Notes: a model not told the origin generated them from the letters alone. A stretch of DNA of 64,000 bases from Phnomibacter ginsenosidimutans (GCF_009740285.1 NZ_CP046566.1:620001-684000); one strand, 5' to 3'. Shown: positions 35,978-45,938, counted from the stretch's first letter. Numbers and translations are program-made.

Positions 35978-37503
35978 ATGAAACAACTGATCCATATTCT
36001 CACTGCTGCACTACTGGCGGTATCCATTGTGGGCTGCGAAAAAGATGGCAACTATCCTGGCGGAAAGATTAGTCCGTACATCGCCATTTTTGATGTAAAA
36101 GATTTGTACAAGGGCAACGATGTTCCTTTGAATAGTAATACGCTGTTTGGTTCTACCAGCATTACGGGTGTGGTAGTTAGTGACCACAGTGCTGGCAATA
36201 TGCCGCAGGGTTTGCTGGTATTGCAAGACAAGCGCCGCCTCAATGAATTGCGGGGCATTGCCATCAACATTGGCAATGATGCAGCGAACTATCTGCCCGG
36301 CGATTCGCTGATTGTAAATGTGGATGGTGGCACACTCAAAAGAGTGGATGGTATTTTGCAAATCACGGGTGTAAAAACAGCTGCCATTACCAAAGTATCT
36401 GCTGGCAATGCAATACCTGTAAACCGGGTAACCAGCAGTGCCATTACTACCAATCCGCAGAAATACGAAAGCACGTTGGTGGTATTGGTGAAAGCCGGTT
36501 TTAACCCTGCACCTGTAACTGGCGATGTTTTGGCGGGCAACAAACTGGTGAATGATGGTTTTGGCGAAATGAACATGTTCACGGCCAGTGCCGCCAGCTT
36601 TGCCAATGAGGCGCCTCCCTTTCTGGCTAATTTTTACGGGGTGGTATTTCTCACTGCCATCAACGAAAAAGAATTACAGCCACGACTGCACCTGCGTACC
36701 AAAGAAGACATTGTTACATTGTCTTCTACCATTAGCGTTGCGCCGGCAATTATTACAGGTTTTATTAGTGATGTGGCTGGTAGTGATGGTAATTATGAGT
36801 ACATGCAGTTTATGGCTACCAAAGACATTGACTTTGCCGCCACGCCATTTTCTGTTGTAGTAACCAACAATGCCAATGCCAGTACGCCCACCGGTTTTCC
36901 TGCCAATGGTTGGGCTACCGGCGGCATGCGTACTTACAAAATGAACATCAGCAGTGGCACGGCTAAAAAGGGACTTTCTTTTATGTAGGAGGTACGGGTA
37001 AGCTCATCAATGGATCCGGCTCTACCGATATCAGTACAGCCAATTGGGTAAAGGCCTACAACTATACTACCAGCAATGGGGATGGCTTTGGTACCAAAAC
37101 CAGTGGCTTGTTTGCCAACAGTGGTAACGCTTCCGGATTTGCGCTGTTTGAAGGCACCAACATTACAGAAGCATCTGTGCCTGTGGATGTGATTTTTGTA
37201 GCGACTGGCGGCAGTTTATACACGACTACACCTACACCCATGGGCTATCGCATTACCAATACCGACTGGTATGATACCCGCAATCCGGTGACGCTGGTGG
37301 ATCAACCCTTTTACCGCAGTGGCAGCAACACACTAAACATGGTGTACACCACTGCCGACCGTGGTTTCTTTTATGTATTGGGTGGCGAATACAATGTGGC
37401 GCTTGGCCGATGGATGAAGGCCCGCAGCCAAACCAATGTGCAGCTGAGTAAAACGTCTACCCTGGCAGAAATAGAAGGCGAAACGGCTACGAAACTGAAA
37501 TAA
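35978..37503 (+). CDS. DUF5689-type lipoprotein, single-base frameshift
   Basis: The product of about 508 residues has a lipoprotein signal (LLAVSIVGC) and an N-terminal part with SISPYIAIFDVKDL-like spacing (ISPYIAIFDVKDLYKGNDVP), typical of DUF5689 proteins found after SusC/SusD. The C-terminal 250 residues look like further beta-sandwich domains that may bind the substrate. The frame breaks in the run AAAAAGGG near 36965-36972; one added base gives AKKGTFFYVGGTGKLINGSG and continues to the stop at 37501-37503. It probably acts as a surface accessory of the SusC/SusD pair. Its ligand is unknown. Confidence 0.82.
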
Positions 37504-37573
37504 GGTATTGCATCATATCGCCTTGCAAGCGGGAGTGCAATCTGGCTGGTTGTGCTCCCATTTTTTGCTATTG

Positions 37574-37963
37574 CTAATGCGGATGTGCATGCTTGCCACA
37601 ACAGCCGTGCTGGCTTACTTCGTAGCCACTGGTATCGCCTGTTACCGGATAGCCCTTGGCTACCCAATGCCGAAAGCCACGCCGCATATGGTACACCCGG
37701 TCGTAACCATTGTTTTGTAAAAAGGCGGCGGCATCAATGCTTACCAATCCCTTCTCACATACAATAATCAAATCTTTATTGTTGGGCAGTTCGGTGTAGC
37801 GGTCCATCAATTCGTGAATGGGCATGTAGATGACTTCGCCTTCTGCAATTTGTACCGCTTGTGCAGCGGCTTCCTCCCGAATATCTACCAGTATTGCGCC
37901 GGCCTTGAGCCATTGGCGGGTACTGGTGGGGCACAGCTCCCGTACGATGATTTCTGTAGCCAT
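37574..37963 (-). CDS. Rhodanese-like protein with Cys/His-rich tail
   Basis: The 129-residue protein has a rhodanese fold: QWLKAGAILVDIREEAAAQA, MPIHELMDRYTELPNNKDLI, then IVCEKGLVSIDAAAFLQNNG with the active-site Cys in the loop CEKGLVS, and YDRVYHMRRGFRHWVAKGYP. Such proteins carry persulfide sulfur or act as redox adaptors. The C-terminus ends HGCCGKHAHPH, a Cys/His cluster that could bind a metal and is not part of the usual domain. Starts six or ten codons earlier are possible. It lies opposite to its neighbours. Confidence 0.82.
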   Translation of the reverse strand: MATEIIVRELCPTSTRQWLKAGAILVDIREEAAAQAVQIAEGEVIYMPIHELMDRYTELPNNKDLIIVCEKGLVSIDAAAFLQNNGYDRVYHMRRGFRHWVAKGYPVTGDTSGYEVSQHGCCGKHAHPH

Positions 37964-38282
37964 AACCATTGTTTTGCCCAAAGCAACAATCATTTCATTC
38001 CGTTGGCAGTAACATTCATCACCGCCATGGTTTGTGCCTTCACGAACCATCATTAATAACATGAAGTCACAGACAGGAGGCCTGCGACTGATGAGAAGGC
38101 ACGAAACATGGCGAAGAACTGTGACGAAGGGCATGAGATATTTTAAAGGCCAGCAAATACTGTGGTACAAATCCGAAATCCGAAATCAGCTATCCGAAAT
38201 CCTTGTTTACAATTCCTTAATACTGGGGTAACATGGCCGTAATAGTGCAGTGGTTCTTTTGCACCGACTAAAAACAATTGGT
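37964..38282. other. Intergenic region with dispersed repeat and CCGAAAT repeats
   Basis: There is no supported gene. It has a diverged copy of the dispersed GC-rich repeat at 38066-38089 and three copies of ATCCGAAATC-like sequence at about 38168-38202. It also must hold the promoters of the divergent rhodanese and receptor genes. Confidence 0.6.
38066..38089 (+). repeat. Diverged copy of the dispersed GC-rich repeat
   Basis: The sequence GTCACAGACAGGAGGCCTGC and following bases align with the identical copies at 21401-21426 and 63433-63458, with a few substitutions and a shorter palindrome. Confidence 0.5.
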
Positions 38283-41078
38283 GTGAAGAACCTATTTAAG
38301 TTGTCGATTATCTCTATCCTCATCATATTATGCTACAATCCGGCCGCGGCTCAGGGTAGTAGTGAAGCTGAGTGGTAAAATCCTGAATCAACGCAATCAG
38401 CCTGTAGCAGGTGCTACAGTTTCGGCCAAAGGGCAGCGCAGTGTACCTGCCAATGCCGATGGCGAATATGTACTGCAACTGGCCGAAGGCCGCTATACCA
38501 TTACGGTTTCTGCAGTAGGTTATCAAACAAAAGAAGTAACCGAAGTAGACGTAAAAGCCAATCTCGATAATACACTGGACATTTTGCTGGAAGAAAAGAA
38601 AAGCGAACTGGGCGAAGTAGTAGTTACCAGCAGCCGTCGGCAGGAGAGCACCAATACCTTGCTTACTTTCCAAAAAAACAACACCGCTATGACCAGTGGT
38701 TTGGCGGCAGATTTTATTAAGCGTACGCCCGATAAAAACACCGGCGAAGTACTGCGTCGGGTGAGTGGCGCTTCTATTCAAGACAACAAGTTTGTAGTGG
38801 TGCGTGGCCTGAGCGACCGCTACAATGCAGCCATGATTAACGGGGCTACATTGCCGAGCTCTGAGCCCGATAAAAAAGCGTTTTCATTTGATGTCATTCC
38901 TTCACAGCTCATTGATAATATTATCATCAACAAAACCGCTACACCCGAACTTACTGGTGAGTTTGCCGGTGGTTTGGTGCAGGTAGCTACCAAGGATATT
39001 CCGGTGAAAAATTTGTTGAATGTAGGTGTAAGCCTCGGCTTCAATACGCAATCTATCGGAAAGGAATTTGTGAGCAACCGTCGTAGCGCTACCGACTGGT
39101 TGGGTTTTGATGACGGTCAGCGCAGCCTGCCTGCCAGCTATCCCACTAAATACCTTGCCTACAACCGTTTGCCTGTGGCCGACCGCTATGCCATCAGTCA
39201 GCAGTTCAACGATAATGTGTATGATGAAGTGACTTCAAAAGCGGGACCCATTCAGCAATACAACCTTACCTGGGCCAATGCTACCCGTAGCAAAAACGGT
39301 GCGGCATTTGGTTCTGTAGTAGGCCTCACATATCGTCAGTCTAAGCTGTTGTATCCTACGGTTGATCGTCAGATTTTTGATTTCGATGGCTCTACACTGC
39401 TCGATTATGTAGATGCACAAAACAAGTACAGCACTACCTGGGGTGGTTTGGCCAACCTCGCTTACAGCAAGGGCAAAACAAAAATTGCTTTCAAGAATTT
39501 GTTCAACCAATTGTTTGAAGACAACTACTATCGTCGCAATGGTGTAAACATCGATAACCTGCAGGATGTGCAAATGCGTTCTTCTGTGGTAAACCAGCGC
39601 AGCCTGTACAGCAGCCAGATTGAACTGACGCATCAGTTCAAAAACAAGTTTAAGTTTTCGGGCAATATCAACTACGCTTTCAATAAAAAAGACCAGCCCG
39701 ATTTGCGGGTGCAAACCTACGCCAAGCCGGCAGGTAGCAATCAGCCATATAGCCTCAACAACCGTGGTAACAATACCAACCGTTTTTGGAGCGATTTGAA
39801 AGATCAGAGTGCCGGTTATCAGGTAAAACTGGAAATGCCCTTTAACCTGAATGCTGTGAAGCAAGTTGTTTCTGTAGGTGGTGGTTCTTTTGCCCGTATC
39901 CGTCAGTTTCAGGCAACCATTTTGGGTGTAAACGATCCTTCGAACGCCAGCCTTTATTTTGAGCAATACAACAACGTATTCAACAGCAATAATTTCGGCC
40001 CCAACGGTTTCATGTACATCACAGATCTGCAGAACGTGAATGATAAATATTTCGGCGCTTCTGCACTCAGCAATGCCTATGTGATGTTCGACAACAAGAT
40101 TGGTGAAAAGCTGCGCCTGGTATGGGGTGCCCGTGGCGAATACTTTGAGCAAGTGGTAGAAACCAACGCTACTAAAAGTGTAGAAGTACAAACTGAAAAG
40201 TTCGACTTCCTGCCATCTGCCAATATCACTTTTACACCCAACCGCAAAACCAATCTGCGTGTAGCAGCGAGTCGTACTGTTGCCCGTCCTGAGTTTAGAG
40301 AAGTGGCACCTTTTGCCTTCTTCGATTTCGAAGAAATTGCTTCTACCGTTGGTAATCCTGAGTTGAAGCGTTCTTCTATCATCAATACAGATGTGCGTTA
40401 CGAATGGTATCCTAAGAATGGTGAAATGATTTCAGTTGGTGCGTTCCTCAAATCTTTTGATGCGCCAATCGAACTGCGCCTCAACAGTGCCAGTGCACCT
40501 ACCCGTCGTCAGTACCAGTATCAAAATGCCGAGAGTGCCATTTTGTATGGTGCCGAGTTTGAGTTCCGCAAGTCGTTAGGCTTCCTTGGTAAAGAAGGTG
40601 GCTGGATGGAAAAGTTGTATTTCAATGGTAATGCTTCACTCTTGTTTAGCGAAGTGACTTTGCAAATTCAAGATGCGAGTGGTGTAAAAACCGGTGCATT
40701 CAATCGTCCGTTGCAGGGCCAGAGTCCATACCTCATCAATGCCGGTTTTCAATACGATGGCGATAATGGTTTGAACCTCTCCTTGTTGTACAACGTGATT
40801 GGTCAGCGCCTTCGTTTTGTGGGCAACGACAACTATGGCGATGTGTATGAAAAGCCACGTAACCTGCTCGACTTTCAGATTTCAAAAAGATCATGAAGAA
40901 GCGTGGTGAAGTTCGCCTTACTATCAGCGATTTGCTCAACCAGTATGTGCTGCTGTATGAAAAACCCATTACCAAAGAGAAGACTGCGTATGATGAAAAT
41001 GTGGACCGCATTTTCACCCGCTATCGTCCGGGCACTACCTTCTCAATAGGCTTTACTTACGATATCAATATCAAATAA
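38283..41078 (+). CDS. TonB-dependent receptor, two single-base frameshifts
   Basis: The receptor of about 931 residues has a CarboxypepD_reg-like domain (KLSGKILNQRNQPVAGATVS), the junction GEVVVTSSRRQES, a plug (NTGEVLRRVSGASIQDNKFV, VVRGLSDRYNAAMINGATLP, SSEPDKKAFSFDVIPSQLID) and a long barrel ending FSIGFTYDINIK. The frame breaks twice. In the GGG run at 38354-38356 one extra base separates a good signal peptide (GTG start, MKNLFKLSIISILIILCYNP...AQ) from the body. In the A run at 40887-40891 a missing base splits off the last 62 residues (ISKKIMKKRGEVRLTISDLL when corrected). The two shifts compensate in length. It is of the non-SusC type without a SusD partner; the lipoprotein gene that follows is its probable partner. 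Confidence 0.88.
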
Positions 41079-41127
41079 TTCACTGCATACAACTTCAACT
41101 CAAGTACAAAACTTTCAACCAAATACA

Positions 41128-42537
41128 ATGAAAAAGTTTGGCATCATTCTGTCTGCACTCACAGTAGCATTTACGTCATGCATCAAGGTAGACATCGATA
41201 ACTCTTCAGTTGACAGCGGCAATGGCAATGGTGTATACGCCACCAAGCAGGCCGAAATTTTAGCCACCAAAGTCATCACTGGCGTTATTAACGACGGTGA
41301 AAATGTAGAACTGCCTAAGGGCATTTACACACTCAAAGGTTATGTGTATGTAAACGGCCGTGCGTCTATCAAGTTTGCACCCGGTTCTGTGATTAAAAGT
41401 GACACCGTACAAAAAGGTGCGTTGATCATTGAACGCAACTCAAAAATCTTTGCATGCGGTACTGCTACTGAGCCTATCGTGTTTACTTCTGGCAAACCTG
41501 CCGGCAGCCGTAAGCCCGGCGACTGGGGTGGTATCGTTATCTTGGGTAATGCTCCCACCAACCGTACTACTACACCCATCATCGAAGGTGGTATCAACGC
41601 AGAATATGGCGGCAGTGTAGCTACCGACAATAGTGGTTCTTTGTGCTATGTTCGCATTGAGTACGCTGGTATTGCTGCTGACCCCAACTCAGAAATCAAT
41701 GGTCTTACACTTGGTGGTGTAGGTAGCGGTACTTCTATCAATTATGTGCAGGTTTCTTATGGCAACGATGATGCCTACGAATTTTTCGGTGGTACTGTAA
41801 ATGCCAAATACCTTATTGCTTTTGCAACAGCTGATGACGATTATGATTTCGACTTTGGTTACAATGGCCGCCTGCAATTTGGTGTAGCCCTGCGTGATCC
41901 TTTGTTTGTAGATGCCGGCGATGCGGGCAATGGCGTAGAGTGCGACAACGATGCTACAGGTAGCAATGCCACTCCATACACAAAGCCTTCTATCAGCAAC
42001 TTTACCTGGGTTGGTCCTAACGACGCTCCTGGCACATTGGCCAATCATAACTTCAACATGCGTTGGCGGCGTGCTACACAGTTTGATGTACGCAACTCTG
42101 TGTTGATGGGTTATATGGATGCAGGTTTGTCGCTTGAGTCAGACTCTACTGGTAGTTTCTATAAGACTGGGAAAAGTGCTTTTGCAAACAATCTAGTACA
42201 TGCTGTGACGAACCCTTATAGAGTTCCATCTTCAGGTGGTGTGCCAGCTGTGAATCCTTCTATTATAGATGCAGCAGCTATGAAAACTAAGGCTGAGTCT
42301 GAAGGATGTATTACTTATTCATCATCAGCTGACATAAGTCTCACAGATCCTTTCAAATTGAATGCGCCTAACTTCCTGCCTAAAGCTGGTAGCCCTGCGC
42401 TAAGCGGAGCTGCTTTCACTGGTACTGGTTGGACTGGTGTATCTTTCTGGACAACTACAACTTTCCGTGGTGCCTTTGGCGCTGACAACTGGATGAGTGG
42501 TTGGGCAAGCTTCACACCACAAACCAATGTATATTAA
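41128..42537 (+). CDS. Beta-helix-like lipoprotein, partner of the upstream receptor
   Basis: The 469-residue protein has a lipoprotein signal (ILSALTVAFTSC) and a repetitive, Gly/Asn-rich body that suggests a right-handed beta-helix: GIYTLKGYVYVNGRASIKFA, PGSVIKSDTVQKGALIIERN, SRKPGDWGGIVILGNAPTNR, YVRIEYAGIAADPNSEINGL, YGNDDAYEFFGGTVNAKYLI. I know this family as a frequent neighbour of TonB-dependent receptors in Bacteroidota. It starts 49 bases after the receptor and ends in a strong terminator, so both form one unit. The codons from about 42170 to 42350 look slightly more AT-rich than the rest. The ligand is unknown. Confidence 0.8.
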   Translation: MKKFGIILSALTVAFTSCIKVDIDNSSVDSGNGNGVYATKQAEILATKVITGVINDGENVELPKGIYTLKGYVYVNGRASIKFAPGSVIKSDTVQKGALIIERNSKIFACGTATEPIVFTSGKPAGSRKPGDWGGIVILGNAPTNRTTTPIIEGGINAEYGGSVATDNSGSLCYVRIEYAGIAADPNSEINGLTLGGVGSGTSINYVQVSYGNDDAYEFFGGTVNAKYLIAFATADDDYDFDFGYNGRLQFGVALRDPLFVDAGDAGNGVECDNDATGSNATPYTKPSISNFTWVGPNDAPGTLANHNFNMRWRRATQFDVRNSVLMGYMDAGLSLESDSTGSFYKTGKSAFANNLVHAVTNPYRVPSSGGVPAVNPSIIDAAAMKTKAESEGCITYSSSADISLTDPFKLNAPNFLPKAGSPALSGAAFTGTGWTGVSFWTTTTFRGAFGADNWMSGWASFTPQTNVY

Positions 42538-42560
42538 TCCATCCCGCTCCTGACTTTTTT

Positions 42561-42600
42561 GCAAACTGCTTTCGCCGAAAGACGAAAGCAGTTTGCTTTG
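42561..42600 (+). terminator. Terminator after the receptor-lipoprotein unit
   Basis: Perfect 14-base arms GCAAACTGCTTTCG and CGAAAGCAGTTTGC with an 8-base loop, then TTTG. Confidence 0.85.
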
Positions 42601-42624
42601 TAGCCTGTTTCAAATTTTATACAT

Positions 42625-43119
42625 ATGAAGAAGATGTTTGATTATACTTTGTTGTTGATGGTTGCTTGCTTGTTGGTTGCCTGCCAAAGCAACCAGCGAA
42701 CTAATACTGCTACAACCGCAAAGGACTCCACCGTACTCATTACAACAGGCCTCGGGCTGGAGCCCGATTTGGCAGCCGCGGATAGTATTTCCATCTTGTT
42801 TTACAAGCATCCGTTTACCGATGATAAAGAACAATACACCCGGTTTTATACCAGCTATCAAACCACAACGGATACGGTGCTGACATTGCTGAAAGAAAAT
42901 ATGGCGCAGCCCTTTACAGAAGACAGCCTGCGGGATTGCAGAAGCGAAGGCAAAATGTTTGTGTACAGCAAAGGCAAAGTGGCGCAAACCATTTATTTTA
43001 CTACTCAATCTGCAGCCTGCACACATTTATATTTTATCAATACGGGCCGCTATTATTACTTCCCGTTTCAAGCGGTGTTGCAGCAGCGGCTTATCGCGTT
43101 GAAAACATTGGCTAAATAG
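42625..43119 (+). CDS. Lipoprotein of unknown function
   Basis: The 164-residue protein has a lipoprotein signal (LLLMVACLLVACQS) and a Thr/Ser-rich linker. The mature part has SISILFYKHPFTDDKEQYTR and DCRSEGKMFVYSKGKVAQTI with two Cys (DC and AACTHLYF) that may form a disulfide. I recognise no family. It follows the receptor terminator by only a few bases and has its own terminator, so it is probably transcribed alone. Confidence 0.7.
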   Translation: MKKMFDYTLLLMVACLLVACQSNQRTNTATTAKDSTVLITTGLGLEPDLAAADSISILFYKHPFTDDKEQYTRFYTSYQTTTDTVLTLLKENMAQPFTEDSLRDCRSEGKMFVYSKGKVAQTIYFTTQSAACTHLYFINTGRYYYFPFQAVLQQRLIALKTLAK

Positions 43120-43253
43120 CCGGTTCCTGTTTACGATTTCTTAGCCTTGTCTTTACATTGGCTTAATACAGGCATCGTTATTTCATTTCCTATTCATTTG
43201 CATTCTTCACAGCAATACGTAGAGTAGATTTTCTCGAACCCGCCTCGGTGTCC

Positions 43254-43272
43254 ACCGCTGGCGGTTTTTTTT
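43254..43272 (+). terminator. Short-stem terminator
   Basis: ACCGC, TG, GCGGT followed by eight T. The stem is short but GC-rich and the T tract is long. It lies 135 bases after the lipoprotein gene and upstream of the PAP2 gene. Confidence 0.5.
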
Positions 43273-43307
43273 GGGCAGTTGCCTCAAGGGGTAGACCTTT
43301 GCCATCT

Positions 43308-43964
43308 ATGCAAACCAATCAGCGTTTTGGAAATATTGCTACGCCGGCCACCCGCTGGTTTTTTGTAGCGGTGTTGTTGTTTTGGGCTGCCGGCTTGTTG
43401 GTAATGGTAAATTACAGCAAGGGCGAAGGCTTCTTATGGATGCGCCGTGTGGGCTCACCTGTATTTGATTTTTTGTTTACCTACCTCACCCATGTAGGCG
43501 ATGGCCTGATGGCAGTGGCAATATGTGTGTTATGGTTGTTGCAAAAAAAATGGTCGAGAGCCATTGTGCTGTTTGCTGCATTTGCAGTATCGGGTATTCT
43601 GGCACAGCTTGTCAAACATTCGGTAGAAGCGCCCCGTCCGTATGTGTTTTTTGAAAACAACGGCCAGCAGATTGATGCAGTAGAAGGGGTGAAGCTGTTG
43701 AGCAATTTCAAAAGTTTTCCTTCGGGCCATACGGCTACCGCTTTTGCGTTGGCTACATCGCTGGTGCTACTCATGCCCTGGTGGCAAAAGCGCTGGTGGC
43801 TGGCATTTATAGCCGCTGTGGGTATTGGCTACAGCAGGGTGTATCTGGGGCAGCATTTTTTGCAAGATGTGCTGGCCGGTTCTGTGCTGGGCGTGTTGAG
43901 TGCTGCCGCAGTGTACCTGTTGCTGCGCAAATGGAATCCGCCCTTTTCCAGACATGCGTGGTAA
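43308..43964 (+). CDS. PAP2-family membrane phosphatase
   Basis: The 218-residue protein has about six membrane segments and all three PAP2 signatures: KHSVEAPRP (KxxxxxxRP), FPSGHTATAFA (PSGH) and SRVYLGQHFLQDV (SRxxxxxHxxxD). Such enzymes remove phosphate from undecaprenyl diphosphate, phosphatidate or phosphatidylglycerol phosphate at the outer face of the membrane. The exact substrate cannot be read from the sequence. I chose the ATG at 43308; an upstream alternative overlaps a terminator. Confidence 0.92.
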   Translation: MQTNQRFGNIATPATRWFFVAVLLFWAAGLLVMVNYSKGEGFLWMRRVGSPVFDFLFTYLTHVGDGLMAVAICVLWLLQKKWSRAIVLFAAFAVSGILAQLVKHSVEAPRPYVFFENNGQQIDAVEGVKLLSNFKSFPSGHTATAFALATSLVLLMPWWQKRWWLAFIAAVGIGYSRVYLGQHFLQDVLAGSVLGVLSAAAVYLLLRKWNPPFSRHAW

Positions 43965-43996
43965 ACACAGCCTGTTGTAATAGACTTTATTTGTAA

Positions 43997-45049
43997 TTAG
44001 CCTTCTTTGCGGCCTTCGAGGGTAAAACCAATGGTGGTGCCTACATCGGGCTTGCTGCGTACATGTATGGTTTGGCCATGGGCTTCTACCACGTGTTTGC
44101 AAATAGCGAGGCCCAAACCACTGCCGCCCACTTTGCGGCTGCGGGCCATATCGGTGCGGTAAAAGCGTTCGAAAATGCGGCCGAGATGTTCTTCGGCAAT
44201 GCCAGCACCATCGTCGCTAATTTCTATGAGTACCCGCTTACCATCTGTTACATAAGTGCTGGCTACTACCGTACCATTTTCGTGCCCGTATTTAATAGCG
44301 TTATCTACCAGGTTGATGAGTACTTGTCTTATTTTTTCTTTATCGGCAAATACAATCATGGGTAGTTCGGTGCCTTTCTTCATGCTGCAGCGAATGTTTT
44401 TGGCACTGGCTTTTACATGCAGCATTTCGTACACTTCTTTTATCATGTCTTGTATCACAAAGTTTTCTTTGTGCAGGGGAATCACACCACTTTCCAGTTT
44501 CGATATTTCATCAAGGTCGTTGGTAAGGTTTACCAGCCGCTCCACATTGCGGCCGGCTTTTTTCAAAAAGCGTTGCAGTATTTCCGGATTGTCGGCAGCG
44601 CCATCCAACAAGGTGTCGAGGTAGCCTTGTATGGCAAAAATGGGCGTCTTCAATTCATGCGACAGGTTCTGCAAAAACTCCTTGCGGTATTTTTCGTTGG
44701 AGCGAAGCGTTTCAATTTGTCCTTCTTGCTGGCGGGCCCATTGCTCCACATCGGCTCGTACTTCATCAATCCCTTTTTGGGGCAAAATGTATTTGTAGTA
44801 AGTCTCTTCTTTTTTGCTGGCCTTGGTTTTGTAAATGAACTTGTAAATGAGTTTGATTTTGCGGTAAATGAATTGCTGCAGCACCGCTAAAATCAACGCG
44901 TAGCTACCGGCTACAAATACCACAAAACTAATGGCTACGACTTCCCACTCCGGCCGCAGCAGCCATGCACCTACCAGTACCGGGATACCCAGTATAATGG
45001 CGGTAAAAAGCGACAGCTGTTTAGGCGAAAAATTTTTGGTATTGAGCAT
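43997..45049 (-). CDS. Sensor histidine kinase, PhoR-like
   Basis: The 350-residue protein has two close N-terminal membrane segments (LSLFTAIILGIPVLVGAWLL and VVAISFVVFVAGSYALILAV) with almost no periplasmic loop. After a linker follow HisKA (FLQNLSHELKTPIFAIQGYL, phosphorylated His at about 134) and HATPase_c with N box LVDNAIKYGHENG, G1 DDGAGIAEEHLGRIFERFYR and G2 GSGLGLAICKHVVEAHG. The lack of an external sensor domain fits PhoR-type kinases that sense through another protein. It follows the response regulator gene by 59 bases. Confidence 0.93.
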   Translation of the reverse strand: MLNTKNFSPKQLSLFTAIILGIPVLVGAWLLRPEWEVVAISFVVFVAGSYALILAVLQQFIYRKIKLIYKFIYKTKASKKEETYYKYILPQKGIDEVRADVEQWARQQEGQIETLRSNEKYRKEFLQNLSHELKTPIFAIQGYLDTLLDGAADNPEILQRFLKKAGRNVERLVNLTNDLDEISKLESGVIPLHKENFVIQDMIKEVYEMLHVKASAKNIRCSMKKGTELPMIVFADKEKIRQVLINLVDNAIKYGHENGTVVASTYVTDGKRVLIEISDDGAGIAEEHLGRIFERFYRTDMARSRKVGGSGLGLAICKHVVEAHGQTIHVRSKPDVGTTIGFTLEGRKEG

Positions 45050-45108
45050 GGTGTATAGCTGCCCACGGGCATTTGATCAAGTGCATAAATGTACGTGGAT
45101 ACCAGCTT

Positions 45109-45789
45109 TTACTGCGGATCGAACTTGTAGCCCACACCTTTTACCGTGGTGATACAATCTACATCCAGCTTCTGGCGAATCTTGCGAATGTGTACATCAA
45201 TGGTGCGGTCACCCACAATCACATCGGTGCCCCACACATTGCTCAATATTTCGTTGCGCAAAAACACCCGGCCCGGCTTGGCGGCCAGCAGGTACAGCAG
45301 TTCAAATTCTTTTTTGGCCAGCACAATGTCTTTTCCGCTGCGGGTCACCACAAAGCGAACGGGGTCAATGGTCATGTCGCCCATGCTGAGCACTTTTTGG
45401 CCGCTGTCTTTTTGAATGCGGCGAAACAAAGCATTCACCCGGCTCAGCAATACCTTGGGACTGATGGGTTTGCTCAGGTAATCGTCGGCACCGCTGTCGA
45501 GGCCTTTGATGTGAGAGCCTTCATCGCTGAGGGCGGTGAGCATTACGATGAGTGTTTCTTTAAACTCTTGTTGTGTACGGAGAATGTTGCACACTTCGAT
45601 GCCCGATTTGTAGGGCATCATGATATCGAGAATAATGAGGTCGGGGTGATGCTGGCGGGCCAGGTCGAGGGCCTGATTGCCGTCTTTTGCTTCGAGTACC
45701 TTGTAACCTTCGCGGCTCAGGTTGTAGCCGATGATCTCCAAAATGTCTGCTTCGTCGTCGGCAATGAGGATGGTACCCTTGGTGTCCAT
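45109..45789 (-). CDS. OmpR/PhoB-type response regulator
   Basis: The 226-residue protein starts MDTKGTILIADDEADILEII. Its receiver domain has the acidic pair at 11-12, phosphoacceptor Asp 55 in LIILDIMMP and Lys 107 in DYLSKPIS. The C-terminal winged helix has KKEFELLYLLAAKPGRVFLR and VIVGDRTIDVHIRKIRQKLD, ending VKGVGYKFDPQ. I chose the ATG at 45787-45789 because the extra N-terminus of a longer reading has no homology. It is the first gene of a two-component operon with the kinase. PhoB-like function is suggested by overall resemblance and by nearby phosphatase and transporter genes, but is not proven. Confidence 0.94.
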   Translation of the reverse strand: MDTKGTILIADDEADILEIIGYNLSREGYKVLEAKDGNQALDLARQHHPDLIILDIMMPYKSGIEVCNILRTQQEFKETLIVMLTALSDEGSHIKGLDSGADDYLSKPISPKVLLSRVNALFRRIQKDSGQKVLSMGDMTIDPVRFVVTRSGKDIVLAKKEFELLYLLAAKPGRVFLRNEILSNVWGTDVIVGDRTIDVHIRKIRQKLDVDCITTVKGVGYKFDPQ

Positions 45790-45938
45790 TAACAATATGT
45801 TTACGCAAAAATAACTGCTGTGACTGTAGCGGGAAGGTAAATCGGTGTTTACCAAATTGTTAACGATGCTGCCAAAATTTTGCAAGCCTGCTGCACAGCC
45901 TCCGGCAAACCCAATTGAAGCTGTTAACTTTACCCCGC

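Noticed and set aside
34360-36051. Long minus-strand open frame opposite susD
   Set aside because: It is antisense to a clear SusD-like gene, with Arg/Cys/His-rich nonsense composition and no start context.
40886-41078. Separate small gene (about 61 codons) after the receptor
   Set aside because: It is the missing C-terminal end of the receptor barrel in another frame, joined by one added A.
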